Shown here in pieces: positions 30,773 to 39,437 of a stretch of DNA of 64,000 nucleotides. The translations under genes were made by a program, and so were the position numbers. The DNA is from Sphingomonas oleivorans (GTDB taxonomy: Bacteria > Pseudomonadota > Alphaproteobacteria > Sphingomonadales > Sphingomonadaceae), in the NCBI RefSeq assembly GCF_003050615.1, contig NZ_NWBU01000004.1, positions 372,001-436,000 of the forward strand. The letters run 5' to 3'. Under the pieces are notes generated by a model, which was not told the origin of the DNA, did not search any database, and saw nothing but the letters and a program-made list of their open reading frames with translations. Position 1 is the stretch's first letter. Each line of letters opens with the position of its first letter.

Positions 30773-31261
30773 ATGATTCGGACGCGGTGGACGATCGGCG
30801 AGGAGCACGAGGTCTCGCCGGGCAACTATGCGACGCTGCTGGCGGAGCATTTCGGATGGCTGCTCTGGTCCTTCGAGACCGCCAGCGGCACCTATTACGG
30901 CATCAATAAGCCCGCCGATGGGCAGTCGCACCCAATCCCGGCTGGTGTGCACCAGGCCTTCTTCGGCCCCACCCCCTACGCGTCGATCATCGTGCATGGC
31001 CCGGAGCAGTATGTGCTCATTCACGGCAAGCACGTCTTCGCGACGGTGAAATATAGAGAGGTAGGCGCCCGCTTCTTGACCGACGTCAAGCAAGGGGCGG
31101 AAATCGACCCCTATGTCGTCGACGGGAAGCGCATCGAGGTCGTCGTCTCGTCGATGCCTGGGGAGCGGGCGTTCTCGAAGGTGGTGCAGGATCACGGCTT
31201 CATCGACATGACCGGCGCTGTCGATATGATCGGCATGGTTGATCTGTTGAGGAAGAAATGA
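30773..31261 (+). CDS. Hypothetical protein inserted in the tail operon
   Basis: This 162-residue soluble protein starts MIRTRWTIGEEHEVSPGNYA at 30773. It is alpha/beta with segments such as YASIIVHGPEQYVLIHGKHV. No tail family is recognised. With the next gene it separates the chaperone from the tape measure, where lambda-type phages have none, so it is probably an accessory gene. It overlaps the next gene by 4 bp. Confidence 0.6.
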   Translation: MIRTRWTIGEEHEVSPGNYATLLAEHFGWLLWSFETASGTYYGINKPADGQSHPIPAGVHQAFFGPTPYASIIVHGPEQYVLIHGKHVFATVKYREVGARFLTDVKQGAEIDPYVVDGKRIEVVVSSMPGERAFSKVVQDHGFIDMTGAVDMIGMVDLLRKK

Positions 31262-31617
31262 TGCGTGCAATCGCGTTCCTCGCCGTCACGCTGGCCACGC
31301 CCGGAATGGCCGCCGATCAGTTTGACCTCGTCTGCGTCTCGAAGACGCAGACGGTTAGATATAGGGTCGATCTCGCCAAAGGAGAGGCCTGCTCCGATAG
31401 TTGCGATCGCGTGTGGAAGATGGGCGAAGCCACCACCGGCGAGCTAAGGCTGATCGACAAGAGACCCGACTACAGAGGCGATCTCGAGGAGCGATCGGTT
31501 GTCAGCCGCCAGTCCGGCGAATGGCATTACGACATGTCGATGAGCGGCAGCTCCTCGTCCCGGGACGGCAAATGCGACCCAGCGCCGTTTAGCGGCTTCC
31601 CCGCCGCGAAGTTCTAG
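31258..31617 (+). CDS. Secreted hypothetical protein inserted in the tail operon
   Basis: This 119-residue protein has a signal peptide (MMRAIAFLAVTLATPGMAA). A small mature domain follows with four cysteines (LVCVSKTQ, EACSDSCDR and GKCDPAPF) that may form two disulfides in the periplasm. A secreted protein is unusual inside a tail gene cluster, and an accessory or exclusion role is possible. A hairpin follows at 31686. Confidence 0.65.
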   Translation: MMRAIAFLAVTLATPGMAADQFDLVCVSKTQTVRYRVDLAKGEACSDSCDRVWKMGEATTGELRLIDKRPDYRGDLEERSVVSRQSGEWHYDMSMSGSSSSRDGKCDPAPFSGFPAAKF

Positions 31618-31685
31618 CGAGCGACGACAGGGGCCTGGTCCCGGCGGCCATTTGGGTCACCCTTCCATCTTCAGATTTCATTCGA

Positions 31686-31710
31686 GGGCGGCCCTGCGGG
31701 ACCGCCCTTT
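31686..31710 (+). terminator. Hairpin, weak terminator before the tape measure gene
   Basis: GGGCGGCCC (31686-31694) can pair with GGACCGCCC (31699-31707) and three T residues follow. It lies 69 bases after the accessory gene and just before the tape measure ribosome site. The short T run makes it a partial terminator at best. Confidence 0.5.
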
Positions 31711-31733
31711 CCTTATGTGGAAAGGACGCCGGC

Positions 31734-34700
31734 ATGGACGACGGCAGCCCGACTCTTGAAGTTGGCTTCGCAATCGACACGGAAGGCTCGTTCGAGACGC
31801 TGCGCCAACTCCAGGCCGCGATGGACACGACCGAGGCACGTGTCGTTGCCGAGGCGGCGAAGATCGAGCGCGCCACCGGCAACATGATCAGCTTGGGCGG
31901 TGCGACTGCCCAGATCACCTCGTTTGGCAACGCCTATACTCGCACGGAGCAGGCAATTTCGCGGGATGCCGCCAAGATCGAGAGGGCCGGCGAGCGGCTG
32001 GTGGCGCAGCTTGAGCGCCAGAATGCGGCCTTCGGAAAGACGCGAGCCGAGCTTCGCGCGATGAAGGTCGAAGAGCTGGCGGTCGCGGCCGCCCTCGCGA
32101 ACAACACTGATCTGGCGGCCCGTCTTCGCGCCCAGGAAGCGGAGCTTTATAATCAGGAGCTCGCCGCCGCTCGCCGCGCCGCGCAGGAAACCGAGGCCGC
32201 AGCGGAAGAAAAGGCCATGGCTGCGGAGCGCGAGGCCACGGCAGTGAGGGAGGCCGCCTGGGCCCATCAGATGTTCGAGGCGCGGGTCCGCGAAGGTGCC
32301 GCCGCGATGCGCGCGGAGGAGGCGGCCGCAGCAAGTGATGCCGTCGCCCTGCAGCGCCTCCGCGAGATGCTCGATCCGGCCGCCGCCGCTCAGGACCGCC
32401 TGACACGCGAGATGGAGGAAGCCCAAAGGGTGATGCTTGCCGCCGGCCATAGCGCCGAGGAGGTGGCCCGCGCCCAAGACCTGTTGGCCCAACGATCGAC
32501 CGGGGCCGCAGCGCGCCTTGCCGCCGAGCATGATCGCCTTGCCGCTCAAGTGCGCGCCTCGCATGCAGCCCAAGAGGCTGACGCCGTAGCAGCGGAGCGG
32601 CTGCGTGCGGCGACCGACCCGCTCTACGCGGCGACCAAGCGTCTGAACGAGGAAATCGCGGAATCAACGCGGCTCTATTATGCTGGCGCGACCGCGCCCG
32701 CAGAGTATGCGCGACAGCAGGCGGTTCTGATCGGTCGCCTGCGCGAGGTGGAGCAGGCGCACGACGCGACCGCGCGTGCCAGCGGCCGGGCCGGCAGTTC
32801 ACTCACCCAGCTGACGTTTCAGGCGAACGACGTCATCACCATGTGGGCGATGGGCGCGCCTGTTGGGCAAATTTTCGTCTCCCAGATCGGGCAGATCGTG
32901 CAGGTGGCGCAGATGGCGGAGGGGGGTGTCAAAGGCCTCGCCAAGGAGGTCGGCCTTCTGGCGGTGGCCTATGCACCGCTGCTTGCGGTGGCCGCCGCAG
33001 CTGTCGGCGCATTTGCCCTCTTCGATCGCGCGGTGTCGAAGGGCGTCGATACCAAGGAGCTGGTGAACAGTCTTGGGCTAACCCAAAAAGAGATCAAGCG
33101 CCTTAAGGATGTGTCGGTGGATACCGGCGACGTGGTCGGTGCCACTTTCGACGTTCTCGCGCAGCGGGTCGGCATCAGCGTCAGCGATATGTCGAAATGG
33201 TTCGGCGAGGCCCTGGATTTCATGACCACGATCGGAAGGAAGGCGCTCGCTGCCCTCTATTCCGAGTTCGTCGGCACGTTCCGCGTGATCGGCGTGATCG
33301 TCCGCGACGTCTTCGCCGGAAAGGGGATCAGAGAGATCCTGTCGGATGTGGGCGACACGTATAGGGGGGCCTTCAACGAGGCCGATGCGGCCATGACCCG
33401 TTTCGGCGAGGATGTGACGAAGCAAATTCGGTCGAACAAGCTCGATGAGCTTCGCAAGCAGGCCAAGGAGATCAAAGCCGACCGCACGCCGAACGCGGAC
33501 AACCATGCCAAGCAGCTCGCGCGCGAAGCCGCAGCCACCGAGGCTCAGATCCGCAACCTCTATGCCCTGGCTGAATCCTACCAGGTGTCTGGCGCGGCGG
33601 CGCTGATCGCAGAGGCGCGAGTGAAGGCGGAAAGCCAGGCGATCAAGCAGCGCGCGGACGTCGAGGCGGCCGTCGAGCGGCAGATCCGTCTCGCCATCGC
33701 CCAGCGCGTTTCCGACGCTGAAAAGGGCGCGCTTGCCACCCGCGAGCAGGCGCAAGTCCAAGAGCGCGTCAATGCCCAGGTGTCGGCCGGCCTGATCCCG
33801 GCCGAGCGTGCCGCCGATCTGGTACGCGGCCAGATTGCGGACCTTCCGCTCCTCGCCGCCCTACAAGTGTCCCAGCAGCGCGGATACGCGAAGGAAATTG
33901 AGGCAGCAAAGCGTGCGCTCGACGATCAGCGGAAGGCGCGCGAGCAGTTGAACCGGGCGGAGCAGGAAGCGCAATTCAACACCTCCTCGGCCGCCGGCAA
34001 TGAGCGGCTGGCTGAATTGCGGGAAGAGTTGCGCCTCATTGGAGAAACGGACGCAGCTCGCATTCGGGCCCTTGCGACTCTGAAGGCGCAGCAGCAGGCA
34101 TCAAAATGGACTTATCTCAGCCCAGAAGAGCGCGCAGACTATATCGCGCAGCAGGTCCGGATCGCCGAGCTCGACCTCCAACGACAGCTGCGCGCCGACG
34201 CCTTCAACGACAGCCTGCGCTATCAGGCGGACCTGCTCGACGCGATCGCAACCAACGTCAGCATCGCGGCGAATGGGATGGCCGAAGCTTTCGGCAAAGC
34301 CGGGGAGGCCCTGGGCGGCTTGGCGTCGACCTTCGCCAGCTATCTCGCCGATCGCGAACGCTTGGACTCCAGCCATGAGGCGGAACTGCTTAAAATCCGC
34401 CAGATCCGGGATGAGCAGATCCGCGCGCAGCGTGAACAGCAGGAAAATGCGCTTTTCGCGGCCCGCTCCCTGACGTCGCAGGTCGGTCTCTATGGCGATA
34501 TGACGTCTGCCGCTAAGGGCTTCTTCAAGGAAGGCTCCGACGGCTACAAGGCACTGGAAACAGCCGAAAAGGCTTTCCGCGCTGTCGAGTTCGCGCTGTC
34601 GGTGCGCGCCATTGCGCAGGATGCTGTCGAAACCGCCTCGTCCATCGCGAAGAGCGGCGCGCGGACGGCGACCAAGGCTGTCGAAGCCGTGGTGTCGGCT

Positions 34701-36752
34701 ATTTCCTCGCTTCCCTTCCCGCTGAACCTCGCGGCCGGCGCGGCGACGATCGCCGCGCTCGCCTCCATCGGCGTGGCGGTTGCCGGTTCGTTCGGCGGCG
34801 GCAAGAACAACCTGCCTGCGACGAACGACGGCAGCGGTACGGTGCTCGGCGACACCTCGGCACAAAGCGCATCGATCAGGAACGCGCTCGACGCGCTGAC
34901 GCAGATCGAGGACGTCACCCTGTCCGTCAACCGCGACATGCTGAGCAGCCTGCGGTCGATCGAGAGCAATATCGGCGGGCTCGCCTCGCTGCTCGTGCGC
35001 ACCGGCAACATCGATGCCAGCGCGGGCGTATCCGAGGGCTTCCAGTCCAACCTGCTGGGCAAGGTGCTCAGCATGGGACCATTTGCCGCCTTCGGCCCGG
35101 TCGGCGTCGCGCTCAGCGGGCTCATCAAGCAAATCCCGATCGTCGGCGATGTTCTTGGCGGCATCAGCAATCTGATCGGCGGCCTGTTCGGCACCAAGAC
35201 GCGGGTAGTGGGCAGCGGGCTCTATGGCGACGACCAATCGGTGGGCGACATCCTCTCGTCCGGCTTCGACGCATCCTATTATTCGGACGTCCAGCGGAAG
35301 AAGCGGTTCCTCGGCCTGACCACGTCGACCAAATACAGCACCGTCTATACCGGCGCCGATCCCGAGATCGAAAGCCAGTTCACGCTGCTCATCCGCCAGT
35401 TTTACGAGGCGATCGGGCAGGCTTCGGGGCCGCTCGGCCAGGCGCTTGGCGACGTCGAGCAGCGTCTTTCCAATTTCACGGTCAATCTGGGCAAGATCGA
35501 CCTGCAGGGGCTCACCGGCGAGGAGATCCAGGAGAAGCTGGAAGCGGTGTTCGGCGCCGCCGCCGATGAGATGGCGAAGGCGGGCGTGCCGGGTCTTGAG
35601 CGGTTCCAGCAGGTCGGCGAGGGCTATTTCGAGACGCTGGTGCGCGTGGCATCCACCGTCGAAGCGGTTGACGCCACCTTCCAGTTGCTGGGTCGCACGA
35701 CGGGCTCGCTGGGCGTTGACATCGACATGGCGATTTCGGGCCTGTTCGACAGCGTCAGCGATTTCGTCAACGCCTCCAATGCCTATTTCGAGGCCTATTA
35801 TTCGGACGCGGAGCAGGCGGCGGCCAGGACCGCGCAGATGGCCAAGGCGTTCGGCAGCCTCGGCCTTGTCCTGCCCGACACGCTCGCCGGCTTCCGCAGC
35901 CTCGTCGAGGCGCAGGACCTGACCACGGCCGCGGGCCAGCAGACCTATGCGACGCTGCTGCAGCTGGCGCCGGCCTTCGCCGACCTCAAAAAGTCCATGG
36001 ACGGCGCCAAGTCGGCGGCCGACATTTTGAGCGAGCGCCAGAACCTGGAAAACCAGATCCGTCAGCTTCAGGGCGACACAGCCGCAATCCGCGCCGCCGA
36101 GCTCGCCAAGCTCGATGTCAGCAACCGCGCGCTGCAGGAGCAGGTCTGGGCGATGCAGGACGCGCAGAAGGCAGCCGCTGCCGCCGAGCAGCTGCGCGAG
36201 GCGTGGACGTCGGTCGGGGACAGCATCATGGACGAGGTGCGGCGCATCCGCGGCCTGAGTGATGCCGGCGGCGGGGCGAACTTCGCCACGCTGATGGGCC
36301 AGTTCAACGCCGCGAACGCGGCTGCCCGCGCCGGCGACATGGACGCCGCGAAGAACCTGCCCCAGCTGTCGAAATCGCTGCTCGATGCGGCCGCGCTGGC
36401 AGCGACGAGCCGGCAGGAGCTTGACCGCGTGCGGGCGCAGACCGCCGCCAGCCTGGAGGCGACCTTTGCGGCGATCAGCGGCCTTGGCGGCGACGTGCCC
36501 TCGATCACGGGCAGCAGCAGCGATGCCACCCTGACGAGCCTCGCCGCCTCGGCCGGCTCCGGGACCGCAGCGGCGAATGACGACTTGGTCGGCGAGATCA
36601 GGGCGCTGCGCGCCGAGGTCGCCCAGCTCCGCAGCGAGAACAACTCCGGCCATGCCGCGATCGCGGGCAACACCGGCGCGATCAAGCGCACGCTCGACAA
36701 TGTGACGGCCGCGAGCGGCGGCGATGCGATCAGCATAGGGGTTGCTGCATGA
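31734..36752 (+). CDS. Tail length tape measure protein
   Basis: This 1672-residue protein has long coiled-coil regions (ARRAAQETEAAAEEKAMAAE and similar, about residues 30-350 and 570-800). Hydrophobic segments include GLLAVAYAPLLAVAAAAVGA and LNLAAGAATIAALASIGVAV. Long helices dominate the C-terminus. At about 1.5 angstrom per residue this implies a tail near 250 nm if fully helical. AAGGA precedes the ATG, and the stop overlaps the next gene by 4 bp. Confidence 0.92.
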   Translation: MDDGSPTLEVGFAIDTEGSFETLRQLQAAMDTTEARVVAEAAKIERATGNMISLGGATAQITSFGNAYTRTEQAISRDAAKIERAGERLVAQLERQNAAFGKTRAELRAMKVEELAVAAALANNTDLAARLRAQEAELYNQELAAARRAAQETEAAAEEKAMAAEREATAVREAAWAHQMFEARVREGAAAMRAEEAAAASDAVALQRLREMLDPAAAAQDRLTREMEEAQRVMLAAGHSAEEVARAQDLLAQRSTGAAARLAAEHDRLAAQVRASHAAQEADAVAAERLRAATDPLYAATKRLNEEIAESTRLYYAGATAPAEYARQQAVLIGRLREVEQAHDATARASGRAGSSLTQLTFQANDVITMWAMGAPVGQIFVSQIGQIVQVAQMAEGGVKGLAKEVGLLAVAYAPLLAVAAAAVGAFALFDRAVSKGVDTKELVNSLGLTQKEIKRLKDVSVDTGDVVGATFDVLAQRVGISVSDMSKWFGEALDFMTTIGRKALAALYSEFVGTFRVIGVIVRDVFAGKGIREILSDVGDTYRGAFNEADAAMTRFGEDVTKQIRSNKLDELRKQAKEIKADRTPNADNHAKQLAREAAATEAQIRNLYALAESYQVSGAAALIAEARVKAESQAIKQRADVEAAVERQIRLAIAQRVSDAEKGALATREQAQVQERVNAQVSAGLIPAERAADLVRGQIADLPLLAALQVSQQRGYAKEIEAAKRALDDQRKAREQLNRAEQEAQFNTSSAAGNERLAELREELRLIGETDAARIRALATLKAQQQASKWTYLSPEERADYIAQQVRIAELDLQRQLRADAFNDSLRYQADLLDAIATNVSIAANGMAEAFGKAGEALGGLASTFASYLADRERLDSSHEAELLKIRQIRDEQIRAQREQQENALFAARSLTSQVGLYGDMTSAAKGFFKEGSDGYKALETAEKAFRAVEFALSVRAIAQDAVETASSIAKSGARTATKAVEAVVSAISSLPFPLNLAAGAATIAALASIGVAVAGSFGGGKNNLPATNDGSGTVLGDTSAQSASIRNALDALTQIEDVTLSVNRDMLSSLRSIESNIGGLASLLVRTGNIDASAGVSEGFQSNLLGKVLSMGPFAAFGPVGVALSGLIKQIPIVGDVLGGISNLIGGLFGTKTRVVGSGLYGDDQSVGDILSSGFDASYYSDVQRKKRFLGLTTSTKYSTVYTGADPEIESQFTLLIRQFYEAIGQASGPLGQALGDVEQRLSNFTVNLGKIDLQGLTGEEIQEKLEAVFGAAADEMAKAGVPGLERFQQVGEGYFETLVRVASTVEAVDATFQLLGRTTGSLGVDIDMAISGLFDSVSDFVNASNAYFEAYYSDAEQAAARTAQMAKAFGSLGLVLPDTLAGFRSLVEAQDLTTAAGQQTYATLLQLAPAFADLKKSMDGAKSAADILSERQNLENQIRQLQGDTAAIRAAELAKLDVSNRALQEQVWAMQDAQKAAAAAEQLREAWTSVGDSIMDEVRRIRGLSDAGGGANFATLMGQFNAANAAARAGDMDAAKNLPQLSKSLLDAAALAATSRQELDRVRAQTAASLEATFAAISGLGGDVPSITGSSSDATLTSLAASAGSGTAAANDDLVGEIRALRAEVAQLRSENNSGHAAIAGNTGAIKRTLDNVTAASGGDAISIGVAA

Positions 36753-39433
36753 AGGTTGTGATCGACGGCGGCGCCGTCATCGATATCGGCGCGACGGAAG
36801 CCGCGCCGACCATCGGCATTATCGACTATAGCCGCCGCGAGACCGATGATTTCGGCGTGACGACCGTCGTGCCGCGCGGGTTCGCGCGCCAGATGTCGGT
36901 GCGCGTCAAGGTGCCGACCGATAATGTCGACGCGATCCAGCGGCAGCTGGCCGCCCTGCGCGCAACGCCCGCGCAGTGGATCGCGGATGATCGCTTCGAC
37001 AGCCTCGCCGTCACCGGCTTCTACCGTGATTTCTCACTGGACCTCGCCGTCCCGCCCGTCAGCTATTGCACGCTCACCATAGAGGGCCTGGCCGAAGATG
37101 GCGCGTTCGTTGACCCGGGCACGGACCCGGCGCCCGATCAGCGGACCTCGACGCTGCGCCTGCTGCAGCCGGCCACGATTACCGACGCGGTCCTGATTTC
37201 CTCGACCATCCCGGAAACAGATTATCCGGTATGGTCGAACACAGCGACCTACGCGCTCGGCGCGCGCGTGATCAAAACTGCGACGCATCGGATCTATGAG
37301 AGCGCCGCCGCTGGCAATGTCGGCAATGATCCGGCGGGCGCATCCGGCCTCTGGATCGACATCGGCCCGACCAACAGATGGGCCATGTTCGACCAGGCAA
37401 TCGGCTCCCTGTCGGCATCGACCGGCTCGATCGTCGTCACGCTGGACCCGCTCGCGGCCGTCAACGCGCTCGCCCTGCTGGACGTCACCGCCGCGAGCGT
37501 GCGCGTGCAGGCGGCGGGCTATGATCGCACGCAGGCGCTCGCGGCGTCGCCGGGGATGGTCACGTTCCTCGACCTGCCGGCGACGACTGGCGCCATCACC
37601 GTCACCATCTCGGGATCGGGCACCGTGTCGGCCGGCACCCTGCTCATTGGGCATCTGGTCGGGCTGGGCATCACCGAATCCTCGCCCACGGCCGCGATCA
37701 CGGACTATAGCCGCAAGGAGACCGACGATTTCGGCGAAGTGACGCTGGTGGAGCGCGCATGGGCCAAGCGCATGAGCGTGCGCGGCCTGATCGACACAGC
37801 CGCGGTCGACGTGGTGGCGGGCCGTATCGCCAATGTGCGCGCGACGCCCGCGCTCTGGATCGGTGACGAAAGCCTGGAGAGCGTCACCGTCTATGGCTTC
37901 TTCAAAGATTTCTCGATCGAGGTCGGGGACGCTACCAGCACGCTTTCCCTCTCGGTCGAAGGGCTGAGCGCCGCGGCAAAGATCGCCCCGCTGATCGGGG
38001 ACATCGGCTGGAGCGACATCAAGGACGATGATCCGGCGCACCCCAAGCCCGAGGACGGTGCCACCAATGGCGCGCCGGCCGGAACCCAAGTCAACGGTCG
38101 CCCGGTCGAGAGCATCACCGGTGATATCGACCTTAATGGCGAGAACTATGTCAATCTCGCCCAGCTGGCCGACACGCAGAACGCCGCGATGCTGGCGCGC
38201 ACGACGCTTAACGGCCAGCCGATCGCGACGGTCGTCACGCAGGTCATCAGCCAGGCGACAACCGACCGCAACGCCGTGGCCGAGCAATATTCCATCCTCG
38301 GCGCCAAGTTCAGCCAGAACGAGGCGGGCATCAGCGACCTATCGCAGGTCGTTGCCGACAGCTCGCAGGCCACCTCGCAGCGCCTCACGACCGTCGAGGC
38401 GCGCGCCGGAGATCTGGAAGCGTCCGTCCAGTCGCAGCAAGGGGCCATCGCCACCCTCGAAGGCAAGACTGGCGCCTGGTGGGTGGTCGATGTCAACTCG
38501 GGCCAGAATGGCGGCCGGGCGGTCGTGTCGATGCGCGCGGAGAACGGAACATCGAGCATCGACATCGCGGCACAAGGTATCTTCCTGTCGAACATCGCGA
38601 ACGGGATGCTCCTGCCAGCGCTCAGCCTCGTCGGCGGCGGGGTCGTCATCCACGGCACGCTCGCGACGAACACGATCGTCGCATCCGCCAACGGCGGCAT
38701 GAGGATCGAGCTCGCGAACAACCGCATCATCTTCAACAACGGAAGCGTCATGAAGGTGCAAGGAACCGGGTTCGGGTCGAGCAACCAGTTCGTCGAATGG
38801 TTCGGGCCAAGCCTCGCCAATGTGAGCCAATGCACCGAGGCGAACGCGATCGCCTATCTCAAGACCAATGGCGACGCATATTTCGGCGGTTCGCTGTCGG
38901 CCGGCGTCCTGACAACCAAGGCCGCGACCTCCGACACCAGCGCGTCCGCGCAGGCCGAAACGGCCGTGTTCGGCTCGAACGGCGGGACGATTGTCGTGAC
39001 GTTGAGCTACACCTATCAGGCGAGCTTCCATCACAGCTTCCCGGGCACGTCGCAGGGGCTGAACGACTACACCTCCGAAAAGAACCTCTATGGCGGCCAG
39101 CCAGACGGCCTTGGCACGGGCCATGTCGCCAATGGCGCCGATCCGGGAAGCTGCTCGATCGAACTCTATCGCTCGATCAATGGCGGCGCCTATGCGCTGG
39201 TCTCCACGCTCACCGTTACGGGCAGCTGGAGCTGGGTCGGTCTTGAGCCCATCCCCGCGGGCTCCGAGCCGGGATCGTCAGACCTGACCGACAGCAATTC
39301 GGGGTCGATCACCTACACCGATCCCCAGACGGTGGCGCAGAACCGCCAATACAAGGCGGTGATGACCTCCCGCAATCCGAAGCTCACCCAGAACATCGTG
39401 CAGCGCGTGTCGATCATCGCGGTGGAGGAATAA
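36749..39433 (+). CDS. Tail tip protein with internal domain duplication
   Basis: This 894-residue protein contains two related blocks at residues about 11-114 and 308-406. Each holds TxxIxDYSRxETDDFG, a central MSVR, RATPAxW and GFxxDFS. Between them is a carbohydrate-binding-like insert (VWSNTATYALGARVIKTATH). The C-terminal half is beta-rich with Gly/Ser-rich stretches and ends in fibronectin-like sequence. It takes the place of the lambda tail-tip genes and probably forms the hub or central fibre. Confidence 0.7.
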   Translation: MKVVIDGGAVIDIGATEAAPTIGIIDYSRRETDDFGVTTVVPRGFARQMSVRVKVPTDNVDAIQRQLAALRATPAQWIADDRFDSLAVTGFYRDFSLDLAVPPVSYCTLTIEGLAEDGAFVDPGTDPAPDQRTSTLRLLQPATITDAVLISSTIPETDYPVWSNTATYALGARVIKTATHRIYESAAAGNVGNDPAGASGLWIDIGPTNRWAMFDQAIGSLSASTGSIVVTLDPLAAVNALALLDVTAASVRVQAAGYDRTQALAASPGMVTFLDLPATTGAITVTISGSGTVSAGTLLIGHLVGLGITESSPTAAITDYSRKETDDFGEVTLVERAWAKRMSVRGLIDTAAVDVVAGRIANVRATPALWIGDESLESVTVYGFFKDFSIEVGDATSTLSLSVEGLSAAAKIAPLIGDIGWSDIKDDDPAHPKPEDGATNGAPAGTQVNGRPVESITGDIDLNGENYVNLAQLADTQNAAMLARTTLNGQPIATVVTQVISQATTDRNAVAEQYSILGAKFSQNEAGISDLSQVVADSSQATSQRLTTVEARAGDLEASVQSQQGAIATLEGKTGAWWVVDVNSGQNGGRAVVSMRAENGTSSIDIAAQGIFLSNIANGMLLPALSLVGGGVVIHGTLATNTIVASANGGMRIELANNRIIFNNGSVMKVQGTGFGSSNQFVEWFGPSLANVSQCTEANAIAYLKTNGDAYFGGSLSAGVLTTKAATSDTSASAQAETAVFGSNGGTIVVTLSYTYQASFHHSFPGTSQGLNDYTSEKNLYGGQPDGLGTGHVANGADPGSCSIELYRSINGGAYALVSTLTVTGSWSWVGLEPIPAGSEPGSSDLTDSNSGSITYTDPQTVAQNRQYKAVMTSRNPKLTQNIVQRVSIIAVEE

Positions 39434-39437
39434 GGCG

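Noticed and set aside
34101-36653. An 850-codon leftward open frame over the tape measure gene
   Set aside because: It is antisense to a well-supported tape measure protein and has no ribosome site or family motif.
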